Source: Cumulibacter soli
GTDB taxonomy: Bacteria > Actinomycetota > Actinomycetes > Mycobacteriales > Antricoccaceae
Direction of reading: 5' to 3'
Assembly: GCF_004382795.1 (NCBI RefSeq)
Contig: NZ_SMSG01000004.1
Location: 403,504-467,503 of the forward strand
DNA: 64,000 bases
Below the pieces are notes generated by a model. The model did not search any database. It was not told the origin of the DNA and was given only the letters and a program-made list of their open reading frames with translations. Position 1 is the stretch's first letter, and each line of letters begins with the position of its first letter. Both the position numbers and the translations under genes were made by a program. Of this stretch, positions 36,982-44,718 are shown piece after piece.

Positions 36982-37965
36982 ATGAAGAAGCTTTCGCTCG
37001 CTGCGATCGCTACAGCAACGGCGCTCGTGCTCGCCGGCTGCGGCGCCTCAAACGAAGGCGGCGGCGGTGACGACGAGGGTGACGGCGGTAGCTCAGCCGA
37101 CTCGAAGTGGGCCGACTGCACGGTCGGTTCGGACGCCGCCGAGGTTGGTGACCCGTCCGAGGACGCCGACCAGGAAGTCTCGATGATCGCGTTCAACGGC
37201 TGGGACGAATCGTTCGCAACGACGTACCTGCTCGCGAACGTGCTCGAGGCCGACGGCTACACCGTCGACATTCAGGCACTGGACGCCGGCCCGGGCTTCA
37301 CCACGCTCGCCGCGGGTGAGGCCGACCTGCTCACCGACGTGTGGCTACCGGTCACGCACGCCGACTACGTATCGAAGGACGAGGAGAACTTCGAGAGCCT
37401 CGGTTGCTGGTACGACAGCGCCACGCTGAACATCGCGGTTAACGCTGATTCGCCGGCGCAGACCATCGGCGATCTGAAGGACATGGCGGACGAGTACAAC
37501 AACGAACTCGTCGGCATCGAAGCCGGCGCGGGCGAGACCCAGCTGGTCGAAAGCACGGTCATCCCGGGTTATGGCCTTGAGGACCTCAACTTCACGACGT
37601 CCTCCACCTCCGCGATGCTCGCCGCGATCCAGAATGCGGAAAACAACGGCACCAACGTCGCGGTGACCCTGTGGCACCCACACTGGGCATACACCGCGCA
37701 CGATCTGCGTGACCTAGAAGATCCAGATGGCCTGATGGGCGGCGCCGAGTTCATCTACACCTTCGCGGCCGATGGCTTCGGTGAGGATCACCCGTACGTC
37801 GCTCAGCTGGTCAAGAACTTCACCCTGGACGATGACCAGTTGGGTGAAATCGAGGACCTGATGGTCAACAAGTACGACAACAAGCAGCCCGAGAAGGCCG
37901 TGGCCGAATGGCTCGAAGCCAACCCGGACTACATCGATGATCTGAAGGCCGGTGCGCTGGTCTAA
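36982..37965 (+). CDS. proX: Glycine betaine-type substrate-binding lipoprotein
   Basis: 327 residues. The signal peptide MKKLSLAAIATATALVLAGC gives lipidated Cys20, followed by a Gly/Asp/Glu linker. The binding domain has conserved VWLPVTHADYV and CWYDSATLNIAVN segments and aromatic residues (W, Y) suited to caging a quaternary ammonium. It delivers osmolyte to ProVW. A GAAGGAG site precedes it, and a strong terminator follows. Confidence 0.92.
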   Translation: MKKLSLAAIATATALVLAGCGASNEGGGGDDEGDGGSSADSKWADCTVGSDAAEVGDPSEDADQEVSMIAFNGWDESFATTYLLANVLEADGYTVDIQALDAGPGFTTLAAGEADLLTDVWLPVTHADYVSKDEENFESLGCWYDSATLNIAVNADSPAQTIGDLKDMADEYNNELVGIEAGAGETQLVESTVIPGYGLEDLNFTTSSTSAMLAAIQNAENNGTNVAVTLWHPHWAYTAHDLRDLEDPDGLMGGAEFIYTFAADGFGEDHPYVAQLVKNFTLDDDQLGEIEDLMVNKYDNKQPEKAVAEWLEANPDYIDDLKAGALV

Positions 37966-37993
37966 GTTTTCGGGTCTTATCGACCCACCCGCT

Positions 37994-38030
37994 GAAAGGG
38001 CGTCGCGCGATCAACGCGCGGCGCCCTTTC
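37994..38030 (+). terminator. Terminator of proVWX operon
   Basis: 16-bp stem (37994-38009 with 38015-38030), one G-U wobble and a 5-base loop. No T-run, as usual in actinobacteria. Confidence 0.85.
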
Positions 38031-38050
38031 GTGTCCGCAGGCGTCGGTCC

Positions 38051-38246
38051 GTCGCCGCCGGGCATCGCCCGGGGGCGCCAGCGCCGTTGGTGCTGGCAGA
38101 TTCCAGTCGCGTCGGCACCGGATAGCGCTAACAGACGCCGGTCGCCGCCGGTCCCGTCAGCGCCGGGCAGCGCTAGCAGACGCCGGTTCCCGTCGGCCCA
38201 GGCAGAACACGCAGACGTCAGTCCGGTCAGCACCGGGTAGCGCGAG
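38051..38246. repeat. Degenerate repeat of a ~20-bp GTCrGCrCCGG core
   Basis: Related cores start at 38051, 38111, 38156 and 38226, each running GTC-rGC-rCCGG-r-yAGCGC. The second and third also share GCTArCAGACGCCGGT. They fill the 332-base space between the proVWX terminator and the lldD2 promoter. No gene is seen. Confidence 0.65.
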
Positions 38247-38285
38247 TGGGTTGGCCGGAATTGGCCGTATACCCGACCGCGGCGA

Positions 38286-38291
38286 TAGTCT
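38286..38291 (+). promoter_or_regulatory. -10 box for leaderless lldD2
   Basis: TAGTCT is 6 bases before the ATG at 38298. Confidence 0.45.
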
Positions 38292-38297
38292 CGGAAA

Positions 38298-39527
38298 ATG
38301 CGCAACGAGCCGATGCCGAAGATCCCCCGTCAGATGCCCACCTGGGCCGAACTCAAGCCCTTACTTGGCTTCCAGGGGCCACAGTTGAATGGGCACGCGC
38401 GTCGACTGTCGCGGGCGTTCACCATCGACGACCTGCGCACGATCGCGAAGCGTCGTACGCCGCGATCCGTGTTTGACTACACCGACGGTTCCGCAGAGGA
38501 CGAGTCCTCGCTCGGGCGCTCCCGCGAATTGTGGCGCAGCGTCGAACTTCAGGCGGACGTCCTGCGCGATATCGCGGACGTCGATCTCAGCACCGACATC
38601 CTCGGCGAGCGCTCGGCGATGCCTTTAGCGTTCGCACCAACTGGGTTCACCCGGATGATGCACTATCAAGGCGAGATCGCGGTGGGGCACGAGGCAAACA
38701 ACGCCGGTATCCCGTACTCGCTGTCGACGATGGGGACGACCTCGATCGAGGATGTCGCCCGCGTGACCCCGGACGTACCGCGCTACTTCCAGTTGTACGT
38801 ATGGCGCGATCGCGCGGCGAGTACCGAACTCGTCGAACGTGCCCGAGATGCCGGGTACTCCACGTTGATACTGACCGTCGACACAGCGGTCGGCGGTGCC
38901 CGATTGCGCGATGCGCGCAACGGCCTGACGATTCCGCCGCGACTCACGCCCAGCACGTTCGCCGATATGGCACTGCACCCGCACTGGTGGGCGAACCTGT
39001 TGACCACGGCCCCGCTGCAGTTCGCCTCGCTGTCGAACTGGGAGGGCACCGTCTCGGAAATGATCAACCACATGTTCGACCCTTCGGTGTCGTTCGACGA
39101 TGTCGCGTGGTTGCGGTCGGTGTGGCCAGGCAAATTAGTGATCAAGGGGATCCAGAATGTCGAGGACGCCAAGCGATCGTTTGAGGTCGGCGCTGACGGG
39201 CTGATCCTGTCCAATCACGGCGGCCGGCAGTTGGCGCGGTCGCGTCCGCCGCTGCGGTTGCTGCCGGAGGTGCGCGAGGCGGTCGGCGACAAGCCGGTGT
39301 TCATCGATGGCGGCGTGATGGGCGGCGGGGACGTCGTCGCCGGTATCGCCGCCGGCGCGGACGCCGTATTCGTGGGCCGCGCCTACCTGTACGGCCTGAT
39401 GGCCGGCGGGAACCTCGGCGTACGCCGCGCGCTGGAGATCTTGCGCTCGGACATGATCCGCACCATGCAACTGCTGGGCGTTTCCAAGGTGTCCGAGTTG
39501 GGCCCGCAACACATTCGTATTCCGTAA
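38298..39527 (+). CDS. lldD2: FMN-dependent L-lactate dehydrogenase / alpha-hydroxyacid oxidase
   Basis: 409 residues, close to mycobacterial LldD2 in motif order: RRTPRSVFDYTDGSAEDE, APTGFTRMMHYQGEIA, VDTAVGGARLRDARNG and the active-site SNHGGRQL. It should oxidise L-lactate (or a related 2-hydroxy acid) and pass electrons to quinone or oxygen. FMN-binding barrel residues are intact, including GRAYLYGLMAGG near the end. ATG at 38313 is an alternative start. Confidence 0.88.
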   Translation: MRNEPMPKIPRQMPTWAELKPLLGFQGPQLNGHARRLSRAFTIDDLRTIAKRRTPRSVFDYTDGSAEDESSLGRSRELWRSVELQADVLRDIADVDLSTDILGERSAMPLAFAPTGFTRMMHYQGEIAVGHEANNAGIPYSLSTMGTTSIEDVARVTPDVPRYFQLYVWRDRAASTELVERARDAGYSTLILTVDTAVGGARLRDARNGLTIPPRLTPSTFADMALHPHWWANLLTTAPLQFASLSNWEGTVSEMINHMFDPSVSFDDVAWLRSVWPGKLVIKGIQNVEDAKRSFEVGADGLILSNHGGRQLARSRPPLRLLPEVREAVGDKPVFIDGGVMGGGDVVAGIAAGADAVFVGRAYLYGLMAGGNLGVRRALEILRSDMIRTMQLLGVSKVSELGPQHIRIP

Positions 39528-39531
39528 CCTC

Positions 39532-39613
39532 CCCGACCGTGCGGTCGACCCGGATTCCAGCCCGGCGATGTTGTGGTACTCAAGGTAACCGCCCCGAACG
39601 TGCGGTTGACCCG
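39532..39613. repeat. 21-bp direct repeat pair flanking 40 bases
   Basis: 39532-39552 and 39593-39613 agree at 19 of 21 positions (CCCGAmCGTGCGGTyGACCCG). The second copy runs into the 75-bp element copy B. Confidence 0.65.
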
Positions 39614-39686
39614 CAAAAGACGCAGCGAAAACAGGAGGGCATCGCGCTATATGCGATGCCTAGCCGATTTCGCTGCGTTTTTTGCG
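39612..39686. repeat. 75-bp dispersed palindromic element, copy B
   Basis: The best-paired copy: a long outer stem (CGCAAAA with TTTTGCG, then ACGCAGCGAAA with TTTCGCTGCGT) around the inner hairpin GGCATCGC/GCGATGCC. Lies between lldD2 and the GroES-like gene; no gene is seen in 39528-39919. Confidence 0.78.
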
Positions 39687-39740
39687 GCAGGCCAGCGGTC
39701 GGCACGGTGAGTGTCGGCCGTCGTGGACCTTCAGGTCACG

Positions 39741-39830
39741 TTCGCGCGCATTTCCCGGGACCTGGCTCCGGCCGCGCACATTTCTTGAGACGTGGCTGCG
39801 GCCGCGCGCATCTCCAGCAACCTGGCTGCT
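39741..39830. repeat. Three tandem 30-bp units
   Basis: Exact 30-base period (39741, 39771, 39801). Units share CGCGCrCATyTC and CsTGGCTsC. They sit about 90 bases before the GroES-like start. Confidence 0.8.
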
Positions 39831-39907
39831 GTCGCGCCGCTTACGCACCGAGGCCGGTAGCCAGGCGAGCCGGCGGCCGGCGGAGTATCGCAGTCCGTAT
39901 CTCCGGG

Positions 39908-39913
39908 TACCCT
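39908..39913 (+). promoter_or_regulatory. -10 box for leaderless groES-like gene
   Basis: TACCCT is 6 bases before the GTG at 39920. Confidence 0.5.
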
Positions 39914-39919
39914 CGTCAG

Positions 39920-40246
39920 GTGACTGACTCCGACTCCAAGCTCCCGATCATGATGCTGCACGACCGTCTGTTGGTGCAGCCCACCGACGAGGCCGGCGAC
40001 CGTCGCTCCAGCGGCGGCATCCTGATCCCCGCGACCGCACAGGTCGCCAAGCGGCTGCGCTGGGGAAAGGTGCTAGGCGCCGGACCCGCGGTACGTCACG
40101 TGAAGATCGATGACCGCGTGTTGTTCGGCGAGGAGGACCAGCACGAGGTCGAGATTAACGCCGAAACGTACGTGATCCTGCGCGAACGCGAGGTGCACGC
40201 CGTCGCCGCGCAACGCGTCGACGTCTCCACCGGCCTCTACCTCTAG
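39920..40246 (+). CDS. GroES-like co-chaperonin, orphan
   Basis: 108 residues. The GroES fold is seen in LHDRLLVQPTDEAGDRRSSGGILIP (residues 13-37, including the mobile-loop region) and VLFGEEDQHEVEINAETYVILREREVHAV. No groEL is adjacent. It is diverged from canonical GroES, which usually keeps a TASGIVLP mobile loop, so a specialised role is possible. GTG start behind TACCCT. The frame upstream to 39539 crosses two repeats and is not coding. Confidence 0.82.
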   Translation: MTDSDSKLPIMMLHDRLLVQPTDEAGDRRSSGGILIPATAQVAKRLRWGKVLGAGPAVRHVKIDDRVLFGEEDQHEVEINAETYVILREREVHAVAAQRVDVSTGLYL

Positions 40247-40252
40247 CGAACC

Positions 40253-40575
40253 CCGATCGCCCGGCAATGGCGGCCAATTGGCCGAGTCGACTCGACTAGC
40301 GATAGCAACCGCTCGACCGAGCGACTTAACCGACGCTGGCAGGCCGTTTGACCGAGCGATTTGACTGCCGGTGGCGGGCCGATTCGCCGAGCCGAGCCAA
40401 GTCGACTGGCGATGGCAACTACTCGGCCGGGTTGGTTTGACCGGCGACGGCAGACACTTGGCCGAATGATGACGGCGGCAAGCCGTTCGACCGAGCCGAG
40501 TGATTTGACTGGCGATGGCAACTATTCGGCCGGATTGGTTTGACCGGTGACGGCAACCGCTCGACCGAGTCGAGT
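40253..40575. repeat. Nine-unit degenerate minisatellite, ~34-36 bp per unit
   Basis: Fills the gap between two convergent genes. Units follow the pattern TTTGACyGGyGAyGGCAA then about 5 variable bases and TCGrCCGAGyGA. Two blocks of about 50 bp (from 40404 and from 40507) are nearly identical and 103 bases apart, so at least three units were copied together. No unique spacers, so it is not CRISPR. Confidence 0.8.
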
Positions 40576-41228
40576 TAGAGAATGCCGCCTTCGGACGGAC
40601 CGGTGGTCGCCGGGTCGATCCCTGCCCACTCCAGAATCCGCGGTCGCTGCGAGCGGTCGGCGGGTACATCGACCTCGATAATTGCGGTATTCGGCAGGAC
40701 ATTGCGGTACGCGAAGTCCAGCGAAACGCCGTCGGCCCACCGCTGCGTCGCCGTCCGCAGGCACAGCCCATGCGCCACCGCGACTACGGCGCCGTCGCTG
40801 TCACCGTGCGCATTCCGGATCCGCTCGAACTCGGCAGTCATTCGATCAACGACGTTCTGGCCGGACTCGCCGCCGGGACGGGCCTGCTCAAGGTCGCTAT
40901 TGACGTTCCAGGACGTCGCGAGCTTGTCCATCGCTTCGTACGCCTCAACGTCCGCGCGCTCCCCGAGATCGCCCAGGTCGACCTCGTGGAACCCATCGAG
41001 CTCAACCATCTCCATCCCCAGTCGGTGCGCGAGCGGCATCGCGGTCTGCTTGGTCCGGGTCATTCGCGAGTGATAGATCGCTTCGATGTCAGCGTCTTTG
41101 AGCCGGTCAGCGAGGGTTTCGGCTTGCAGCCGGCCGAGGTCGGTCAGGTCGGGGCCCGGAATCGAACACGCGATGACGTGATCGCGATTAGCTTCACTCT
41201 CGGCGTGCCGCACAAGGTACAACTTCAC
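40575..41228 (-). CDS. Histidine phosphatase family protein
   Basis: 217 residues of the phosphoglycerate-mutase superfamily. The RHAE variant of the RHG motif lies in LYLVRHAESEANRDH; the second catalytic histidine is in VVAVAHGLCLRTATQR. GTG at 41228 overlaps the pheA stop (GTGA), so it is coupled to pheA; the same pairing occurs in mycobacteria. The substrate is unknown. Confidence 0.85.
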   Translation of the reverse strand: MKLYLVRHAESEANRDHVIACSIPGPDLTDLGRLQAETLADRLKDADIEAIYHSRMTRTKQTAMPLAHRLGMEMVELDGFHEVDLGDLGERADVEAYEAMDKLATSWNVNSDLEQARPGGESGQNVVDRMTAEFERIRNAHGDSDGAVVAVAHGLCLRTATQRWADGVSLDFAYRNVLPNTAIIEVDVPADRSQRPRILEWAGIDPATTGPSEGGIL

Positions 41229-42154
41229 GACGATGCACCGTCCCGACGTACCCCCGCGAGCCACTGAGCGGCCTCGACGAACGCGTGATCGGTCGCGTCG
41301 TCCGGCAGCTGCTCATTCTGTCGGTCGCCGCGCGGATAGGACCCCAGGAATCTCACGTCGCGGCAGGTGCGGTGCAGCGCCGCCAATGCGTCTCCCACTC
41401 GCGGGTCCGAGACGTGCCCCTCGCATTCGAGGATGAAATGGTACTCACCCACTCGTTCGCGCCACGGCCGCGACTCGATCCGGGTGAGGTTGATCGCGCG
41501 CGATGCGAGTTCAATCAGCACCCCGCTGAGCGCCCCAGGCTGCTCCTGGCGGATATGCACCACGAACGAGGTCCGATCATTACCCGTCACTTCCCCAGGT
41601 GTGCCGGGCAGGCTCAGCAGCGCAAATCGCGTCACGGCCCCCGTGGTGTCCTCGACCTGTTCGGCCAGGATGTGCAGTCCATTGTTATCGGCGGCGATCC
41701 GCGCACTGATCGATGCGTCGTACTCGCCGTTACCAACCAGCACCGCCGCCTCCGCGGTGGACGACGCGACGACGGTCTGCGCGTTCGGCAAGTGCTGCTG
41801 AACCCAAGCCCGGGTCTGCCCGTGCGCGTGCGGGTGGCTCACGACTGTCTTGATGGCGTCGAGTTCGAGGGGCTCGCGCGCGGCCAACACAAACGACACC
41901 GGCAGGAAGACCTCGCGAACGATCTGCAACGGCTCGCCGACAACCAATTCATCGGTGGTCACCGACACGGGGCCTTCAACAGAGTTCTCGAGCGGCATCA
42001 GGCCGTACGTCGTTTCCCCCGATCGTACGGCCGCAGCGACTGCCGGCACGCCGGCCATCGGCACCTGTTCGCCGTCCCGAACCTCCGGGATCATCAGCAG
42101 CGCTTGTTGGGTGAAGGTTCCGGCTGGCCCGAGATAGGCGTAACTGTCTGGCAC
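41225..42154 (-). CDS. pheA: Prephenate dehydratase
   Basis: Makes phenylpyruvate from prephenate. 309 residues: N-terminal YLGPAGTFTQQA, the catalytic TRF in AVTRFALL near residue 184, and a C-terminal ACT domain with ESRPWRERVGEYHF that binds phenylalanine for feedback control. There is no chorismate mutase domain, so that activity is elsewhere. It is first of a coupled pair with the histidine phosphatase. It shares its substrate with TyrA (21597). Confidence 0.94.
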   Translation of the reverse strand: MPDSYAYLGPAGTFTQQALLMIPEVRDGEQVPMAGVPAVAAAVRSGETTYGLMPLENSVEGPVSVTTDELVVGEPLQIVREVFLPVSFVLAAREPLELDAIKTVVSHPHAHGQTRAWVQQHLPNAQTVVASSTAEAAVLVGNGEYDASISARIAADNNGLHILAEQVEDTTGAVTRFALLSLPGTPGEVTGNDRTSFVVHIRQEQPGALSGVLIELASRAINLTRIESRPWRERVGEYHFILECEGHVSDPRVGDALAALHRTCRDVRFLGSYPRGDRQNEQLPDDATDHAFVEAAQWLAGVRRDGASS

Positions 42155-42260
42155 CCTCCGAGCCTAACTGCCACAGCCGCCGTTGCGCCGACCACCCGGG
42201 TGCAGTTGATTGCCGCCGTCGACCGATCGAAGACGAGCAGACCGATGTGGCGCGGGCGGG

Positions 42261-43310
42261 TTAGTAACCCTGGGCCGGGTCAATGATGTTGCGCAGCGCA
42301 GCGCCGTCGAGATAATTGCGCAGGTTCTCCAGGAACAAGTCGACCACACGACCTTCTTCGCCGTCGTCCAGCGTGGCTGAGTGCGGGCTGACGATTACGT
42401 TGTGCATGCCCCACAGCGGGCTGTCCGTCGGCAGCGGTTCCTTCTCGAATACGTCGAGCGCCGCCGAGGACACTTGACCGCTCTCCAGCGCCGCGATTAA
42501 CGCGGCCTCGTCGATGACCGTGCCGCGTCCGACGTTCACGACCACAACACCCGGTTTGCAGGCAGCGAGGACCTCGGCGTTGACCATTTTGTTGGTGGAC
42601 GGCGTCCCCGGCGCCGTGACCACGAGGTGATCGGCGCGCCCCACGACGTCCTTGAGGTCCTCGCTACTAACGATCTCATCGAACCCGTCTACTGACTCGA
42701 CGCGCCGCTTCACGCCGATCGTGGTCATGCCCATCGCTTTGGCGCGCACCGCGACCGCTTTGCCGATCTCCCCCGCGCCCACGATGACGACGGTCGCCTT
42801 CGACAGCTGGTCGGTCAATAGCCGCCCCGGCCACTCGCGGGCGGCCTGCAGTCGCTTGAGCCTGGCGAGGTCCTGTGAACCGGCGAGCATGCCGAAGATC
42901 GCGAACTCGGCCAGGGGCTCCGCGTGTACGCCGGCAGAGGTCGTCACGGTGACTCGCTCGAGTTGATCATCCGTCAGTTTCGCGCCGCTCAAGAACGGTC
43001 CGGCCCCTGCTTGTACGGCGTGGACCCACCGCAGATCCGGGTCCGCTTCGACCAGTCGGCGTAGCCCGGACGGACGCAACTGCGGGATCCCGTACACCAC
43101 CTCGCCCTTGGCCAGGTAGTCGTAGAAACGATCCGCTTCACCTTCCGGCAGCGATGCGGTCACGCCGCCGTGGTGATCGCCGAGGGTCCGCTCGGCCGGG
43201 AAGAACGACGGGTCGAAGTCGACCGTGACACGCGGGTCGAAGCCTCGGATCCGTTCGACGTACTCCGCGGTCATCGGTACCCCGATCACGACCTGAACCT
43301 TCGCCGTCAT
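42261..43310 (-). CDS. D-2-hydroxyacid dehydrogenase
   Basis: 349 residues. NAD-binding motif VIVGAGEIGKAVAVRAKAMG near residue 165, NVGRGTVIDEAAL, and the catalytic His in VSPHSATLDDGEE near residue 316. The family includes phosphoglycerate, glyoxylate and hydroxypyruvate reductases. The N-terminal domain is long and not diagnostic. A GAAGGAGA ribosome site precedes the ATG. It stands alone. Confidence 0.85.
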   Translation of the reverse strand: MTAKVQVVIGVPMTAEYVERIRGFDPRVTVDFDPSFFPAERTLGDHHGGVTASLPEGEADRFYDYLAKGEVVYGIPQLRPSGLRRLVEADPDLRWVHAVQAGAGPFLSGAKLTDDQLERVTVTTSAGVHAEPLAEFAIFGMLAGSQDLARLKRLQAAREWPGRLLTDQLSKATVVIVGAGEIGKAVAVRAKAMGMTTIGVKRRVESVDGFDEIVSSEDLKDVVGRADHLVVTAPGTPSTNKMVNAEVLAACKPGVVVVNVGRGTVIDEAALIAALESGQVSSAALDVFEKEPLPTDSPLWGMHNVIVSPHSATLDDGEEGRVVDLFLENLRNYLDGAALRNIIDPAQGY

Positions 43311-43507
43311 ACCTGTCTCCTTCGCCGATGCACGTAGCTGCGCTGCAGACGATCCTAGGCACAGCGATGCGGATCACTATTCGAGACGTGCGCCGCGCCA
43401 CACAATCGGCCACTCGCACGAATCGAGCTGCGGTACACCAGCGCAGCTCGTACGGCACGTCGCAAAACACGTCGGCTGAGGGATCAACCACTCACGTGGG
43501 GGACAGA

Positions 43508-44005
43508 TTACGATGCCTGCGCGCGCCGCGGTGCTACCGCGACGTACACCTCGAAGCCGTCGACGACCCGCACGAACAACATCGACGAACCGCTCAACTC
43601 GCCGACGTGCTCCAGCATCCCTTCGCGGTCGATCCGGTTCGCGACTGCCGGATCTAGCCCGGAGATCGCCAGCGTCGTCGCGGAATCGGTCAACTCCACA
43701 ATCGTGCGGCCATTGCGACCCGACTTCGGCCGGCCCTTCACCACGACCGGTGACTGCACCCATTCGTGCGTCTGCAACACCCGGCGCGCTTTACGCCGGT
43801 ACGTCAGGCCAATCAACGACGCGGCGCCGAACGACCCTCCCAGCAAGAACAGGAAGCCACCGAGGAACGGCCACGCGCCGCCCTGCGGCAACAACATGAC
43901 CCCCAGCACGATGAGCGCCACGGCGAAAATGATCGTGCCGATGAACGCGCGGTCCTTTGCACGTTCATGCCTCCGCGTGCGAGGGTCGTCAGCAGCCGGA
44001 CTCAC
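43508..44005 (-). CDS. Membrane protein, second of a related pair
   Basis: 165 residues, function unknown. Two membrane helices (about 22-40 and 46-68) are followed by a soluble domain of about 95 residues ending in HVGELSGSSMLFVRVVDGFEVYV. The final stretch resembles YVGELADDSSVLVRL in its upstream neighbour, so the pair is paralogous. Start overlaps the preceding stop (ATGA). The soluble domain may be a DUF3592-like beta fold, a tentative idea. Confidence 0.6.
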   Translation of the reverse strand: MSPAADDPRTRRHERAKDRAFIGTIIFAVALIVLGVMLLPQGGAWPFLGGFLFLLGGSFGAASLIGLTYRRKARRVLQTHEWVQSPVVVKGRPKSGRNGRTIVELTDSATTLAISGLDPAVANRIDREGMLEHVGELSGSSMLFVRVVDGFEVYVAVAPRRAQAS

Positions 44006-44484
44006 ACAGTCCCCTCGGCGCGCAGACTCGCCAGCGTCCGGACCCGCCCGAAATACTCGATGCTGCCGCGTGAGAGCCGCACCAGGACCGACGAGTCATC
44101 GGCTAACTCGCCGACGTACTCGATCTGGTTCTTCATCGCGATCTCGTCGCGCAACTCCAGCGGATACTGCACCAGCGCGATGCGATACTTGCCATCCTTG
44201 GTGTCCAGCAGCGTCTTCTCGCGTTCGCCGTACGCGTCGTCGACGACCGTCGACACCCGTACCCGCGACCATTTACCTTTACGAAGCTTGTTCCAGTGCG
44301 ACAGTTTGCGGAACATGACGATCGACCACCCAAGCAGCACGATGCCGGCCGCGACGAATAACCAGCCAATAACGTCGGCGGTCGTGCTGCTGAGCCCGAC
44401 CAGGAACAGGACGCCGATAGCGACCATCGGCGCGCCCGCGACGAAGGGGCCGACCGCGAATCGCGAATTGACCGGACCGTGCAC
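44002..44484 (-). CDS. Membrane protein, first of a related pair
   Basis: 160 residues, function unknown. Two hydrophobic helices (about 9-31 and 36-56), then a soluble beta-rich domain whose end (IEYVGELADDSSVLVRLSRGSIEYFG) matches that of the coupled downstream protein. Two linked paralogs of this kind suggest a heteromer. It is divergent from the MFS transporter gene. Confidence 0.6.
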   Translation of the reverse strand: MHGPVNSRFAVGPFVAGAPMVAIGVLFLVGLSSTTADVIGWLFVAAGIVLLGWSIVMFRKLSHWNKLRKGKWSRVRVSTVVDDAYGEREKTLLDTKDGKYRIALVQYPLELRDEIAMKNQIEYVGELADDSSVLVRLSRGSIEYFGRVRTLASLRAEGTV

Positions 44485-44661
44485 GTGACTTCCTCTCCAG
44501 CGCTCGATCGGCGCCGATATGTCCCGCAGCTCGCGTACGACTAGAGACCTTCGGGCTGCTCAACTCCTCAGTGTTTCACGACTCCCACACTTTTCGCCGT
44601 GCAGCGCAGTGGCGGTCGACACGCTGCGCACCGCTGTGGCGCTGTCAGGAGCCGGGCGGTA

Positions 44662-44680
44662 CGGCTCCATGCTGGAGCCG
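44662..44680 (+). promoter_or_regulatory. Leader hairpin before MFS transporter
   Basis: Perfect 8-bp stem CGGCTCCA/TGGAGCCG with a 3-base loop, 38 bases before the GTG at 44719. It could be an operator palindrome or an RNA hairpin. Confidence 0.4.
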
Positions 44681-44718
44681 GACGGCGCGGCTACGCACCC
44701 GGCTGAAAGGATGCGGCG

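Noticed and set aside
39539..40246. 235-codon extension of the GroES-like gene
   Set aside because: The upstream part crosses the 75-bp element and the 30-bp repeats; the GTG at 39920 has its own -10 box and fits the GroES fold.
40253..40575. Possible CRISPR array
   Set aside because: Units are contiguous and all diverged from one motif, with no identical repeats separated by unique spacers, and no cas genes are present.
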